Assembly: GCF_030362835.1 (NCBI RefSeq)
Contig: NZ_JAUCGQ010000001.1
Span: 1,343,461-1,407,460 of the forward strand
DNA from: Cellulomonas alba
Lineage (GTDB): Bacteria > Actinomycetota > Actinomycetes > Actinomycetales > Cellulomonadaceae
DNA length: 64,000 bases
Direction of reading: 5' to 3'
The position numbers were made by a program, and so were the translations under genes. Below the pieces are notes generated by a model that was given only the letters and a program-made list of their open reading frames with translations, did not search any database and had not been told where the DNA came from. Position 1 is the first letter of the stretch. Every line of letters starts with the position of its first letter. This document shows, piece by piece, positions 50,400 to 59,326 of this stretch.

Positions 50400-51578
50400 A
50401 TGTCGACCGTTCTTCGCAGCCCGCGCTGGTCCACGACGGCACTCTTCCTCGTCAGCGGCCTCTCGTTCGGGGGGTTCCTCGTCCGGGCGCCCTCCCTCAA
50501 GGTCCAGCACGGCCTGGGCGACACGGCCTTCGGGCTGCTCAGCGTGCTGTTCGGCGTCGTCGCGATCGCGACGATGCGCGCCATCGCTCCGCTGTTGCGG
50601 CGGCTCGGCTCGGCGGCCGTCGCGCGCGTCGCCGTCGTGGCGCTGCCACTCACGGTGGTCGTCCTGGGCGCGGTACCCAGCACGGCGGCCTATGTCGCGG
50701 CGATCGCGCTCGTGGCGGCGGCGAACGGCGCGCTCGACGCCTCGATGAACGCGACGGCGGTCGCGACCGAGCAGCGCCTCGGACGGCCGATCCTCAGCGG
50801 GTGCCACGCCGCGTGGAGCGTCGGCACCACCGTGGCGATGCTCGCCGGCGCCGCCACGCTGGGCGCGCGCGTCCCGACGGCCGCCCACCTCAGCGCCGCG
50901 GCTATGGTCACCGTCCCGATCGGGATCGTCGCGGGGCGACGGCTGGTCGCCGACACCTCGTCGCACGGCTCCGCGGCCGGGACACCCGCGCCCGCGTGGA
51001 CGCCCGCGCTGCTGCGCGTCGGGCTCGTGGGCACCGTGCTGATGGTCGCCGAGGGCGCGGCGCTCGGGTGGAGCGCCGTCCTGCTGCACGAGGTGCGCGG
51101 GGCGTCGCTCGCGCTCGGCGCGACGGCGGCGACGGCGTTCACCGCGGCGCAGACCGCCGTGCGGCTGGTCGGGGACAGAGGCCGCGCCGCGTGGGGTGAT
51201 GCACGGCTGTTCCGGGTCGGGGCGGTCGTCGGAGCAGCGGGTCTGGGCGCCGCCGCGCTCGTCCCTGACCCGCGGGCCGCCATCGCCGGCTTCGCGCTGC
51301 TCGGCCTCGGCGGCGCGACGCTCGTGCCGATCGCGTACGCCGAGACAGGTCGCCAGGACCCGAGCGGTCAGTCCGCCGCGCGGCTCTCGCCGTTCGTCTA
51401 CGGCGGCGTGCTTGCCGGACCTGCTGCGATCGGCCTCGCGGCGGGCGTCGTCGGTCTGGCGCCGGCGATCGCGCTCGTCGCTCCCCTGCTCGCGGCCACG
51501 GCGGCGGTCTTCCCCGGCGCCTCCACCGTGACCGCCGCGTCGCGCGCGACCAGCGTGGCCACCGCACCCGAGGTCTGA
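50400..51578 (+). CDS. MFS transporter
   Basis: The product has 392 residues with 12 predicted helices, resembling the YbjJ/fucose-permease-like branch. It begins TTALFLVSGLSFGGFLVRAPSLKVQHGL and has NGALDASMNATAVATEQRLGRPILSGCHAAWSVG, a motif typical of that branch (sugar or unknown substrates). The ATG at 50400 begins the conserved region. It is followed 42 bases later by a methyltransferase gene. Confidence 0.88.
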   Translation: MSTVLRSPRWSTTALFLVSGLSFGGFLVRAPSLKVQHGLGDTAFGLLSVLFGVVAIATMRAIAPLLRRLGSAAVARVAVVALPLTVVVLGAVPSTAAYVAAIALVAAANGALDASMNATAVATEQRLGRPILSGCHAAWSVGTTVAMLAGAATLGARVPTAAHLSAAAMVTVPIGIVAGRRLVADTSSHGSAAGTPAPAWTPALLRVGLVGTVLMVAEGAALGWSAVLLHEVRGASLALGATAATAFTAAQTAVRLVGDRGRAAWGDARLFRVGAVVGAAGLGAAALVPDPRAAIAGFALLGLGGATLVPIAYAETGRQDPSGQSAARLSPFVYGGVLAGPAAIGLAAGVVGLAPAIALVAPLLAATAAVFPGASTVTAASRATSVATAPEV

Positions 51579-51620
51579 CCTCGGCGCGACAGGCGGCGCG
51601 ACCGACGCCAGCATGGCCGG

Positions 51621-52361
51621 ATGCCGCACGACTACTTCGGCGAGTCCGTCGCCGCGACCTACGACGACCACCTGGGCGCGAAGTCCGACCCCGCGGAGCT
51701 GACGCACACGGTCGACCTGCTCGCGGAGCTGGCGGGCGACGGCGCCGCGCTCGAGCTGGCGATCGGCACGGGTCGCGTCGCCGTCCCGCTGCACGCGCGC
51801 GGCGTGCCGGTGCACGGCGTCGACCTGTCCGAGGCGATGCTCGCGCGGCTGCGGTCGAAGCCGGGCGCGGCCGACATCGGCGTCACCGTCGGCGATATGG
51901 CGCACGTCCGGGTGGCCGGCACGTTCCGCCTCGTGTACCTCGTGTTCAACACGCTCATGAACCTCACCGACCAGGGCGAGCAGGTCGCGTGCTTCGAGAC
52001 CGCAGCCGCCCATCTCGAGCCGGGCGGCGCGTTCGTCGTGGAGGTCATGGTCCCCGAGCTGCAGCGGCTGCCGCAGGGCGAGCGGTTCCGCCCCTTCGAC
52101 GTCAGCGACGGCCACCTCGGCTTCGACGAGTACGACGTGGTCAACCAGGGGCTCGTGTCCCACCACTGGACCGTCCGCGACGACGGCGTGCACGTGGGCG
52201 CGATCCCGTTCCGGTACGTGTGGCCGGCGGAGCTGGACCTGATGGCACGCATCTCCGGCCTGCGGCTGAGCGACCGCTGGGCGGGCTGGGACCGCTCACC
52301 GTTCACCGCCGAGAGCCGCAGCCACGTGTCGGTCTGGGTCAAGGCGGAGACGCCGACGTAG
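51621..52361 (+). CDS. class I SAM-dependent methyltransferase
   Basis: The product has 246 residues. The Rossmann fold is recognisable by the SAM motif ALELAIGTGRVAVPL, post-I HGVDLSEAMLARLR, TVGDMAHV and VYLVFNTLMNL. It starts MPHDYFGESVAATYDDH, common in small-molecule methyltransferases. The substrate is unknown. It is convergent with the YqeY gene, 17 bases between stops. Confidence 0.88.
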   Translation: MPHDYFGESVAATYDDHLGAKSDPAELTHTVDLLAELAGDGAALELAIGTGRVAVPLHARGVPVHGVDLSEAMLARLRSKPGAADIGVTVGDMAHVRVAGTFRLVYLVFNTLMNLTDQGEQVACFETAAAHLEPGGAFVVEVMVPELQRLPQGERFRPFDVSDGHLGFDEYDVVNQGLVSHHWTVRDDGVHVGAIPFRYVWPAELDLMARISGLRLSDRWAGWDRSPFTAESRSHVSVWVKAETPT

Positions 52362-52378
52362 CGCGCGGGCGGTCGTCG

Positions 52379-52834
52379 TCAGCCCGAGAGGGCCGCCTTG
52401 ACCAGCTGCGAGACCTTGCGCCCGTCGGCCGCGGTGCCTGCCTTGCCGGTCACGTACTTCATCACCGCACCCATGTCGCGCACGGTCGTCGCACCGACGT
52501 GCTCGATGCCTTCCCGGACCAGCGCCGCGAGCTCGTCGTCCGAGAGCTGCGCCGGCAGGTACGAGCCGATCAGGTCCGCCTCGGCGGTCTCGGTCTGCGC
52601 ACGCTCGTCCGCACCGGCGTCGGTGTAGATCTGCGCGCTCTCGCGCCGCTTCTTGACCTCGCGCGCGAGCACCTTCTGCACGTCGTCCTCGGTGAGATCG
52701 CGCTCCACCGGGCCGGACTTCGCCTCGCCGCGCACGGCAGCGATGGCCTGCCGCAGCGTGCCGACCCGGACGCTGTCGCGCGCCTTCATCGCGGTGGTGA
52801 GGTCGGTCTCCAGCTTCGTCATCGTCTCGCTCAT
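52379..52834 (-). CDS. GatB/YqeY domain protein
   Basis: The product has 151 residues, all helical, matching YqeY: LTTAMKARDSVRVGTLRQAIAAVRGE, DVQKVLAREVKKRRESAQIYTDAG, LPAQLSDDELAALV, MGAVMKYVTGKAGTAADGRKVSQLVKAAL. The fold equals the tRNA-binding tail of GatB amidotransferase. Stand-alone members may bind tRNA but have no proven activity. The ATG at 52834 is used. Confidence 0.93.
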   Translation of the reverse strand: MSETMTKLETDLTTAMKARDSVRVGTLRQAIAAVRGEAKSGPVERDLTEDDVQKVLAREVKKRRESAQIYTDAGADERAQTETAEADLIGSYLPAQLSDDELAALVREGIEHVGATTVRDMGAVMKYVTGKAGTAADGRKVSQLVKAALSG

Positions 52835-52895
52835 GGTTCCCAGCGTGCCGCACGTCGGGGCAGCCGACGACGCGCCCGCCGGACCGCCGCGCGGG

Positions 52896-53675
52896 TCAGC
52901 CCGCGCGCTCGACCCGTGCGAGCCAGTCGAGCACGAGCGCACGCACGACGTCCGGCTGCTCGTGCGGGAGCGCGTGGCCCGCACCGTCCAGGACGGCCAG
53001 CGACGCGTGCGCGTACCGGCCCAGCAGGTCCGCCGCGGCCTCGTACCCGACGGTCGAGTCGAGCCGGCCGGCCACGATCAGCGTCGGGCCGTCGTACGGG
53101 CTCTCGTCGCGCGCCGCGAGCTGCCACCGCTCGCCGATCCGCGCCGACGCCGACCAGTCGGCGAGAGCCGCTCCCGGTGCGACGAACCGCTCGTGACGCT
53201 CGAGCATCTCCGGCGTCTGGACGACGAAGTACCTCCGGAAGCTCACGTCGCCGAGGTCGCCCGAGCCCTCGACGACCTGATGCTCGGGAACCGCACCAGG
53301 AGCCGGGAGCAGCGGGCAGACGAGGGCGAGACCGCGAACCTGCGCAGGCTCGGTCGCCGCCATGGCGCGCGCGTAGTAGGCACCGGCCGAGTGGCCCATC
53401 AGGACGTACGGCTGGCCATCCGTGACCGCGCGCGCGAAGTCGATCAGCGTCTCGAGCACGTCGTCCGCGCTCCGGATCGAGTCGGGTGCGGCCGTGCGGC
53501 CCATGCCCGGGAGGTCCGGGTAGATCCGCCGCCATCCGCCGGCGGTGTCGAAGCTCGGCTCGAAGCACGCCTCCACCTCGCGGTGGTCGACCCCGGCACC
53601 GTGCAGCACGATCACCGGCGCGCCGTCTCCATGCTCGGCGAAGTGCACCGTGGTGCGCCCCGCCCGCAGTTCCAT
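52896..53675 (-). CDS. alpha/beta hydrolase
   Basis: The product has 259 residues. The catalytic triad is Ser in LMGHSAGAYYA, Asp in VAGRLDSTVGYE and His in DGAGHALPHE; the oxyanion segment is VIVLHGAGVDHR. It shows no lid-specific signature, so esterase, lactonase and haloperoxidase-like activities all remain possible. The ATG at 53675 is used. It follows the small membrane protein by 10 bases on the same strand, so the two may be co-transcribed. Confidence 0.88.
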   Translation of the reverse strand: MELRAGRTTVHFAEHGDGAPVIVLHGAGVDHREVEACFEPSFDTAGGWRRIYPDLPGMGRTAAPDSIRSADDVLETLIDFARAVTDGQPYVLMGHSAGAYYARAMAATEPAQVRGLALVCPLLPAPGAVPEHQVVEGSGDLGDVSFRRYFVVQTPEMLERHERFVAPGAALADWSASARIGERWQLAARDESPYDGPTLIVAGRLDSTVGYEAAADLLGRYAHASLAVLDGAGHALPHEQPDVVRALVLDWLARVERAG

Positions 53676-53685
53676 GCGCCGGCCT

Positions 53686-54159
53686 CTACTGGCCGCCGGG
53701 TCGGTTCGCGTCCTCGTCGACCGACGTCGGCTCGAGCAGACCGTGACGCTCCGCGTGCGCATGCGCGGCCGCGAGCGCCTCGAGCCGCCGGCGCAGCGGG
53801 ATGCCGCGCACCCCCGCCGTGACGACCCCGTCCGGATGGCGCGTGTACGTCACCGAGCCGCCCAGCTCCTTCAGCCGGACGGTGAGGGTCAGCACGCGCT
53901 CGCGCCCGGGCCTGACTCGCAGCAGCACGCGGAGCACCGCCCGCGCCAGCGCGAGCCCGGCACCGCACGCGACCGCGAGCGGCACGGCGACGAGCACGTC
54001 GAAGACGCCCGCGACGACCCGGTCGGCGACCGCCGTCCCGCCTTGCTGCGCGACCGCGCCCGCCATCCCGGCGACGCCGACACCCGCGGCGACCCACACC
54101 ACCCAGTCCGTGTGCCAGGGGCGGTTCAGCCACCGACCCCGGAGCGAGCTGTCCACCAC
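53686..54159 (-). CDS. small membrane protein with basic soluble tail
   Basis: The product has 157 residues with two membrane helices (about 22-38 and 48-80). A cytoplasmic domain follows with KELGGSVTYTRHPDGVVTAGVRGIPLRRRLEAL, a compact beta pattern. No family is recognised. It is divergent from the caspase operon, whose first gene begins 209 bases away, and could be unrelated to it. Confidence 0.7.
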   Translation of the reverse strand: MVDSSLRGRWLNRPWHTDWVVWVAAGVGVAGMAGAVAQQGGTAVADRVVAGVFDVLVAVPLAVACGAGLALARAVLRVLLRVRPGRERVLTLTVRLKELGGSVTYTRHPDGVVTAGVRGIPLRRRLEALAAAHAHAERHGLLEPTSVDEDANRPGGQ

Positions 54160-54368
54160 GTTGCCCTCCCTCGGATGTGGCGCCCACCTTCCTCGCCGCT
54201 CGCACGCCCGGCAACGCCCGCTGCGGGTGAACGAGCCGCCGAGATGCAGCGTCGCCGTCCGTTCGCAGCGGCCGGTGGACAGGCCCGGATCATCCCGCTC
54301 TGTGATGGTTCGGCGAGATGTATCTGGAGGTGGCCCGGCTGCTCCACACTGGTGCGAGGGGGTGGGTC

Positions 54369-54794
54369 ATGTCCCACGACACAGAGCTGGTCCTGCACGT
54401 CTCCCCCGGCACCGACGAGTGGGGGACGGCCGACGACGATCGTTGGCGCGCCGACCTCGCCGAGCTCCACCGTCTCCTGGCCCGCGAGCTCCCCGACGAG
54501 ACGCAGGAGCCGACGCAGGCCGACGGCACGCGGGGCATCGAGCTCGCTCAGGTGCTCGTCGACCTGGGCAGCGCCGGCGTGATCACCGCGGCCGTCGAGG
54601 TCGTCAAGGCGTGGATCGCCGCGCGGCCGGGCCGGCGGTCGGTCAAGGCGACCGTCACCGAGCACGGCGCGGTCGTGCGGGAGGTGCTCGTCGAGTCGGA
54701 CGGGCTGGGAGCCGCCGAGCTGGGCCAGGTCGCCGCCGCGTTCGGCCCGCAGGCCGGTCAGGCCGGTCAGGCCGATCGGTCGCCCGGCGCGTAG
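54369..54794 (+). CDS. EACC1-like effector-associated component
   Basis: The product has 141 residues. It begins with a VLHVSPGTDEW beta segment and a charged helix. The core GIELAQVLVDLGSAGVITAAVEVVKAWIAARPGRRSVKATVT is the layout of EACC1 (effector-associated constant component 1), a small protein encoded beside caspases and other effectors in actinobacterial NTP-dependent conflict systems. Its second helix is hydrophobic enough for membrane contact. The ATG at 54369 has a GAGGGGG ribosome binding site; an ATG at 54318 lacks one. The caspase gene follows after 15 bases. Confidence 0.82.
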   Translation: MSHDTELVLHVSPGTDEWGTADDDRWRADLAELHRLLARELPDETQEPTQADGTRGIELAQVLVDLGSAGVITAAVEVVKAWIAARPGRRSVKATVTEHGAVVREVLVESDGLGAAELGQVAAAFGPQAGQAGQADRSPGA

Positions 54795-54809
54795 GGAGCG
54801 GGAGAGCTC

Positions 54810-56759
54810 ATGGGCGCCCGGGCACTGCTGATCGGCAACTGGGACTACGGCCACCCCGACGGGGGGATGGCGGCGTTGCGCGGCCCCCGCCACGACGTGG
54901 CCCACCTGAAGGAGGCCCTGACCCACCCGACGCTCGGCATGTTCAAGGACGGGGAGATCGACGTCCGGGAGAACCTCACGGCGGACGCGCTCTCGGACGC
55001 GCTGTCGGAGACGATCGCGGCCAGCAGGCCCGGCGACCTCCTGCTCATCTACTACTCCGGGCACGGCGAGCGGCTCGGCGCCAGCCAGCAGCTCGGGCTG
55101 CTGGGCGTCGACGTCCCGTACGAGCGGCGCCTCAACCGCGCCCTGCCCGCGGACATGCTGCGCAGCTGGCTGGAGGAGGCGCGGGCGAGCTCGAAGGTCA
55201 TCGTGCTCGACTGCTGCTACTCGGGGCAGTTCCGCGGCGACATCGTGGACGACGACGTCCTGGCCACGTTCGGCACCGGCACGGTCGTGCTGGCGAGCGG
55301 CGGCAACCAGGTCGTCCCGGACGAGGGCGAGCAGGACGGCCCGAGCGCGTTCACCAAGGCTCTCGCGACGGTGCTCGTCGACCCGTCGCTCCCGGGCAGC
55401 GACGGCATCCTCACGGCGGAGGACGTCTACGCCGCGCTCGACGGCTTCGTGCCGCGGCTGCAGCCCCGGCCGCATCGCAACCTGGACGCGCAGGGCCGCA
55501 TCGGCCTGGCGCGGCGGCCCGGTGCGGCGCGCGAGGACGGCCAGATCGAGGTCCGCGGCTGGCCGGACGACCTTCGCGTCGTGCCGGTCGACCTCACGCT
55601 CAAGCGCTCGACCGTGGTCGCCTCGTGGGACCGTGACGAGAACGGCCGGATCACGACGGACGAGCGGGACGTCACCGCGCTCGACGGCACGCGGCTGGCC
55701 GCGATTCGTCGGCTGTGCGAGCTCGCCGACGCCGTGATGCGCGCCAAGGACTACGGCGAGCCCTCGTGGCAGCGGCGGGCCCGCGGAGCCCTCGAGACGG
55801 CCGGGGCGAACCTGTTCGAGGCCGCGCTGCCGCGGGCCGTCCAGCGCCTCCTGGCGGAGGCCGACGACGAGGTGGTCGTGCAGCTCAACCTCACGTTCGA
55901 GCCGCCGTGGGCGCAGCTGTCCGAGTTCCCGTGGGAGTTCCTCAACGTCCCTGCCGAGCTGGGCGTGGAGCACGCCGGTCTGGCGCAGCGGCGGCTGGTC
56001 GTGTCCCGCTCCGGCCCCCCGCAGCGGCTCGCGGCCCGGGAGCCGGACATCGTGGACGTGGCCGTGGTGAGCAGCGTCGCGCCCCGGTACGCGCGCATGC
56101 CGAAGCGGCTCGGCGCGGAGCTCGTCGCGATGCCGAAGATCCGCACGCTGGCGACGCCCGACGACCGGCCGGCCACCTGGGCGCAGCTTCTCGAAGCCGT
56201 CGACCAGAAGCCCGACTGCCTCGTCGTCTGCGCGCCGCTGCTGCGCGTCGACGACCACCCGCCGACCGCCAAGCTCGGGTTCGGCGGCGGCCCCGAGACG
56301 GACTGGCGGACGGCGGAGTCGCTCGCCGACGAGCTCCGCCGGGCACGAGGGCTGCGCGCCGTGGTGCTCGCGTCGGTCGCCGCCGAGGCCGGCCTGGACG
56401 CCATCCGTGCGGCGCCGATGGTGGCCTCCGTGCTCAACGCCGAGCTCGGCGTCCCGGTCGTCTTCATCTGCCACACGCCGGGGCTCGAGGCCTACGTCGA
56501 CGACAGCGACCCGCACGAGCTGAAGACGTTCATCGGGCTCCTGCTGGCGGCGCTCGCGAGCGGCAAGGACCTGGTGCGCAGCGTGTGGTTCGCCCGCGAC
56601 CGGGTGCTGCGGTACATCCCGGCCGAGCTGCAGCCGACGTTCGGCGTCCCCGGGTTCTTCCTCTCGCCGGCGTCGCAGGCGCGGGCCTCGGTGCACGCCG
56701 AGCGGTCGCTGCCGAAGTTCGCCGGCATCGGCGGCCCCGGGAAGGCGGAGCCCCGATGA
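54810..56759 (+). CDS. caspase-family protease with a CHAT-like C-terminal domain
   Basis: The product has 649 residues. The N-terminal peptidase C14 domain (1-240) has ALLIGNWDYGHPDGGMAALRGPRHDV, the catalytic histidine in LIYYSGHGE (His85) and cysteine in VLDCCYSGQF (Cys136 by analogy with DxCHSG). After a linker, residues 345-640 carry LNLTFEPPWAQLSEFPWEFLNVP, the typical opening of CHAT domains. The later HxGHG-type histidine and the catalytic cysteine are not evident, so this part is probably inactive or a sensor/regulator. The stop overlaps the start of the repeat protein (ATGA). It is the probable effector of the system. Confidence 0.9.
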   Translation: MGARALLIGNWDYGHPDGGMAALRGPRHDVAHLKEALTHPTLGMFKDGEIDVRENLTADALSDALSETIAASRPGDLLLIYYSGHGERLGASQQLGLLGVDVPYERRLNRALPADMLRSWLEEARASSKVIVLDCCYSGQFRGDIVDDDVLATFGTGTVVLASGGNQVVPDEGEQDGPSAFTKALATVLVDPSLPGSDGILTAEDVYAALDGFVPRLQPRPHRNLDAQGRIGLARRPGAAREDGQIEVRGWPDDLRVVPVDLTLKRSTVVASWDRDENGRITTDERDVTALDGTRLAAIRRLCELADAVMRAKDYGEPSWQRRARGALETAGANLFEAALPRAVQRLLAEADDEVVVQLNLTFEPPWAQLSEFPWEFLNVPAELGVEHAGLAQRRLVVSRSGPPQRLAAREPDIVDVAVVSSVAPRYARMPKRLGAELVAMPKIRTLATPDDRPATWAQLLEAVDQKPDCLVVCAPLLRVDDHPPTAKLGFGGGPETDWRTAESLADELRRARGLRAVVLASVAAEAGLDAIRAAPMVASVLNAELGVPVVFICHTPGLEAYVDDSDPHELKTFIGLLLAALASGKDLVRSVWFARDRVLRYIPAELQPTFGVPGFFLSPASQARASVHAERSLPKFAGIGGPGKAEPR

Positions 56760-59221
56760 GCGAGCGCGAGGCGACCGTCGCGCGGGCGCGCGTCGAGCTC
56801 GCGCGCGCCCTCGTCGGGCCGGGCGCGACGGAGCGAGAGATCGGCGAGGCGGAGAAGCAGCTGCACCGTGCGCTCGACGTCGCGAGCGCGAGCGACGGGC
56901 AGCACGACGGCCACCCCTCCGGCGCCCCGGCCGAGTGGGAGGTGCTCGCGGAGCTCGCGGAGATCGCGCACCTGCGCGGCGCGGCCCAGGCCGAGGTGGA
57001 CCGGCTCGTGCAGGCGGTGCTGGTGGCCCCCGCCGGGCCGGCGACGACGATGGCCGAGCAGGTCGTCCAGCTGCTCGAGAGCTCGAGCGACGGGGCGCTC
57101 GTCGAAGGTCTCCCGCCCGCACTGCGCTCGGGGCTCTGGGCCGCCGCGCACGACCAGCGCCAGCCGGACGCGGTGGTCCAGCTCGCCGCGCGGCTCGCCC
57201 TCGCACGCGGCAACGTCGCTGCCGCGGGTGAGGTGAGCCGGCAGCGCGACTCGGTCGCGTCGGCGGACACCGAGCTGCGCGCGGTGAGCGTCGTCGCGGG
57301 CGTCCTGGCCGACCTCGCCGCGGGCGACGTCGAGGCGGCCGACGCGAAGCTCGGCGAGGTCCGGCACCTCGAGCGCGAGGCATCGGTGGTTCTCGCCACC
57401 GCACTGCTGCACTACGCGCGCGGCGAGCTGGAGGAGGCGCGGCGCGTCGCGGAGGCGTGGCCCGGCTCGGGGGACGTCGGCACCGTGGCGGTGATCGCCC
57501 TGCTGCGGGAGGCGGCGCAGGAGGTGGACGCGTCGGCCACGTTCACGGCGGCGCGCACGGCGGCGACCCGGACCGCCCGGCACGATCCCTCCGCGGGTGA
57601 GCCACTCCTGCTGCGCGCCCAGGTGATGCTGGAGGGCGGCGAGGAGCTCGAGCTGGGCCGCGAGCTCCTGACCACCGCGGTGTCCCGCACCGGCCCCCAG
57701 CTCGACGAGCTCCCGTGGTGGCGCGTCCAGGCCAGGGCGCGCGACGACGACCGGTACACGTACTTCCGGGCGGAGGTCGCCGCCGCACGGGGCCGCCCGG
57801 ACGAGCTCCGCGGCTGGGCCGAGCGCTACCGGGCGACCACGCTCACGACGTACGCGCAGGACGGGCGGCTGCGCGAGCTCTGGGCCGGCGCCGTCGACGA
57901 CGAGCAGCGCTCGACGGAGCTGCTGCGTGAGGCCGCCGCCGACTACCGCCGCGCGAACGACATGCCGGCAGCCGTCCGGTGCCTGCGCGCCGCGCGCGCC
58001 CGCGAGCCGGCGCCCGACCTCGAGTCAGGCCTCGACCTGGCGGAGGCGCTGTGGGGCTCGTCGTTCGACGGGCAGACCGAGCGCGGCCGTGACCTCGTCG
58101 CGGAGGGGCTCGGCCTCCTGGGCGAGCTCGAGGGACGGCACGGGCCCGACACCGCGGGCCGGGCGTGCCTCCTGTGGGGTCTGCTGCTGTCGCGGTCCGA
58201 CGCCCTGCTCGCACTCGAGCAGCCCCTGGGCGCCGGCCACCGCTGGCGTCCGCTGCCGCACCTGCTGCTCGCCGCGATGCTCGACACCACCTCGTCGTAC
58301 CGGTGGGCGCACCTGGCCTGGGCGCTGACCGACGCCGACCTGCGTCGCCCGGCCGCGTGGTCCGCGCGCCGAGGGCTCGACCTGCGGCCCGACGACGACT
58401 GGGTGATCCAGACGTGCGTCGTCACCGAGGCGAACTGGCAGGGAGTGCTTCCCGACGACCTGCGTGACTGGGTGGAGAAGACGGCGCCCGGCGTTGCCGG
58501 AGCCGGCTGGGCGGCGGCCATCCTGGGCTACGACCTGCTGATGCGCGGCCTGCCGCAGGACGCAGCGGCCCTCCTGCCACGCATGGACCTCGAGGAGTGG
58601 TGGTCCCACGAGATCCGGACGCTGTCGCTCGCCCTCGCGGCCTCGCCCGCCGAGGCGTCCGGCGAGCTGCGCGACCTCGTGGAGGAGGCGCTGAGCAGCG
58701 GCAACCAGCTGGACGCCGCCTGGTACGCGCTGCTCGTCGACCGCGAGCGCGCCCGTGAGCTCGCCGCCGCGGCCGACGACGGCGACCCGCGCCCCGCCGC
58801 CGAGTCCAGGCTCGCCGCGATCGAGGTCGTGCTGTCCGACGGCGCGGCGGGGGCCGACCGGTACGCGGCGTCGGTCCGTCGCGCGCGCCGCCCCTCGCAC
58901 CTCTACCAGGAGAGCGAGGCCGCGCTGCCCCTCCTCGAGCGCGCCCAGGACGACGAGAGCACGCGCACCGTCCTGCGCCAGCTGACGGAGCTCACGGCCG
59001 CACTCGCGCGGGACGTCGAGCATGCGCCGGCGCTCACGGCGGAGCTGGAGTCGCAGGAGGCGCAGTGCGAGGACGCGGAGCTGCTCCGACTGGTCCGGCA
59101 CCTGCTCCGCCACGTCGACGGCGACCCGTCTCCCGGGGACGAGCTGCCCACGCTGCCCTACCTTCCCGGCGCGGCGTCGGCCGAGGCGGCCTGGGTCGCC
59201 TACCTCGCGGCCCGGGCCTGA
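56756..59221 (+). CDS. large alpha-helical (TPR-like) repeat protein of the caspase operon
   Basis: The product has 821 residues, nearly all helical and rich in alanine, leucine and arginine, with helix pairs of TPR type throughout (for example AEVDRLVQAVLVAPAGPATTMAEQVVQLL; LLHYARGELEEARRVAEAWPG; AADYRRANDMPAAVRCLRAAR). No enzymatic motif was found. The ATG overlaps the caspase stop, so the two are translationally coupled. In caspase systems the TPR partner usually recognises the target or trigger, or is cleaved. It is terminated by a strong hairpin 57 bases on. Confidence 0.85.
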   Translation: MSEREATVARARVELARALVGPGATEREIGEAEKQLHRALDVASASDGQHDGHPSGAPAEWEVLAELAEIAHLRGAAQAEVDRLVQAVLVAPAGPATTMAEQVVQLLESSSDGALVEGLPPALRSGLWAAAHDQRQPDAVVQLAARLALARGNVAAAGEVSRQRDSVASADTELRAVSVVAGVLADLAAGDVEAADAKLGEVRHLEREASVVLATALLHYARGELEEARRVAEAWPGSGDVGTVAVIALLREAAQEVDASATFTAARTAATRTARHDPSAGEPLLLRAQVMLEGGEELELGRELLTTAVSRTGPQLDELPWWRVQARARDDDRYTYFRAEVAAARGRPDELRGWAERYRATTLTTYAQDGRLRELWAGAVDDEQRSTELLREAAADYRRANDMPAAVRCLRAARAREPAPDLESGLDLAEALWGSSFDGQTERGRDLVAEGLGLLGELEGRHGPDTAGRACLLWGLLLSRSDALLALEQPLGAGHRWRPLPHLLLAAMLDTTSSYRWAHLAWALTDADLRRPAAWSARRGLDLRPDDDWVIQTCVVTEANWQGVLPDDLRDWVEKTAPGVAGAGWAAAILGYDLLMRGLPQDAAALLPRMDLEEWWSHEIRTLSLALAASPAEASGELRDLVEEALSSGNQLDAAWYALLVDRERARELAAAADDGDPRPAAESRLAAIEVVLSDGAAGADRYAASVRRARRPSHLYQESEAALPLLERAQDDESTRTVLRQLTELTAALARDVEHAPALTAELESQEAQCEDAELLRLVRHLLRHVDGDPSPGDELPTLPYLPGAASAEAAWVAYLAARA

Positions 59222-59277
59222 GGACGGGCCTCGCGCGCCGGCGAGCCGCCACGAGGGGTCCGGGCGGCCGATCTGGT

Positions 59278-59318
59278 GCGGCCGGCCGGCCCGGCCCGGT
59301 GCGGGTGGGGCCGGCCGC
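59278..59318. terminator. hairpin ending the caspase operon
   Basis: GCGGCCGGCC (59278-59287) pairs perfectly with GGCCGGCCGC (59309-59318), a 10-base stem with a 21-base loop. It lies between the convergent repeat-protein and quinone oxidoreductase genes and marks the right edge of the caspase unit. Confidence 0.65.
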
Positions 59319-59326
59319 CGCGACGC

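Noticed and set aside
54159..54216. CGTTGCC...GGCAACG repeat upstream of the caspase operon as an operator
   Set aside because: The arms are 44 bases apart and one covers the start codon of the divergent gene, so it is more likely chance.
54126..57404. Minus-strand open frame of about 1090 codons across the caspase operon
   Set aside because: Arg/Ala/Pro-rich shadow of the caspase and TPR genes, which show real motifs and overlapping starts.
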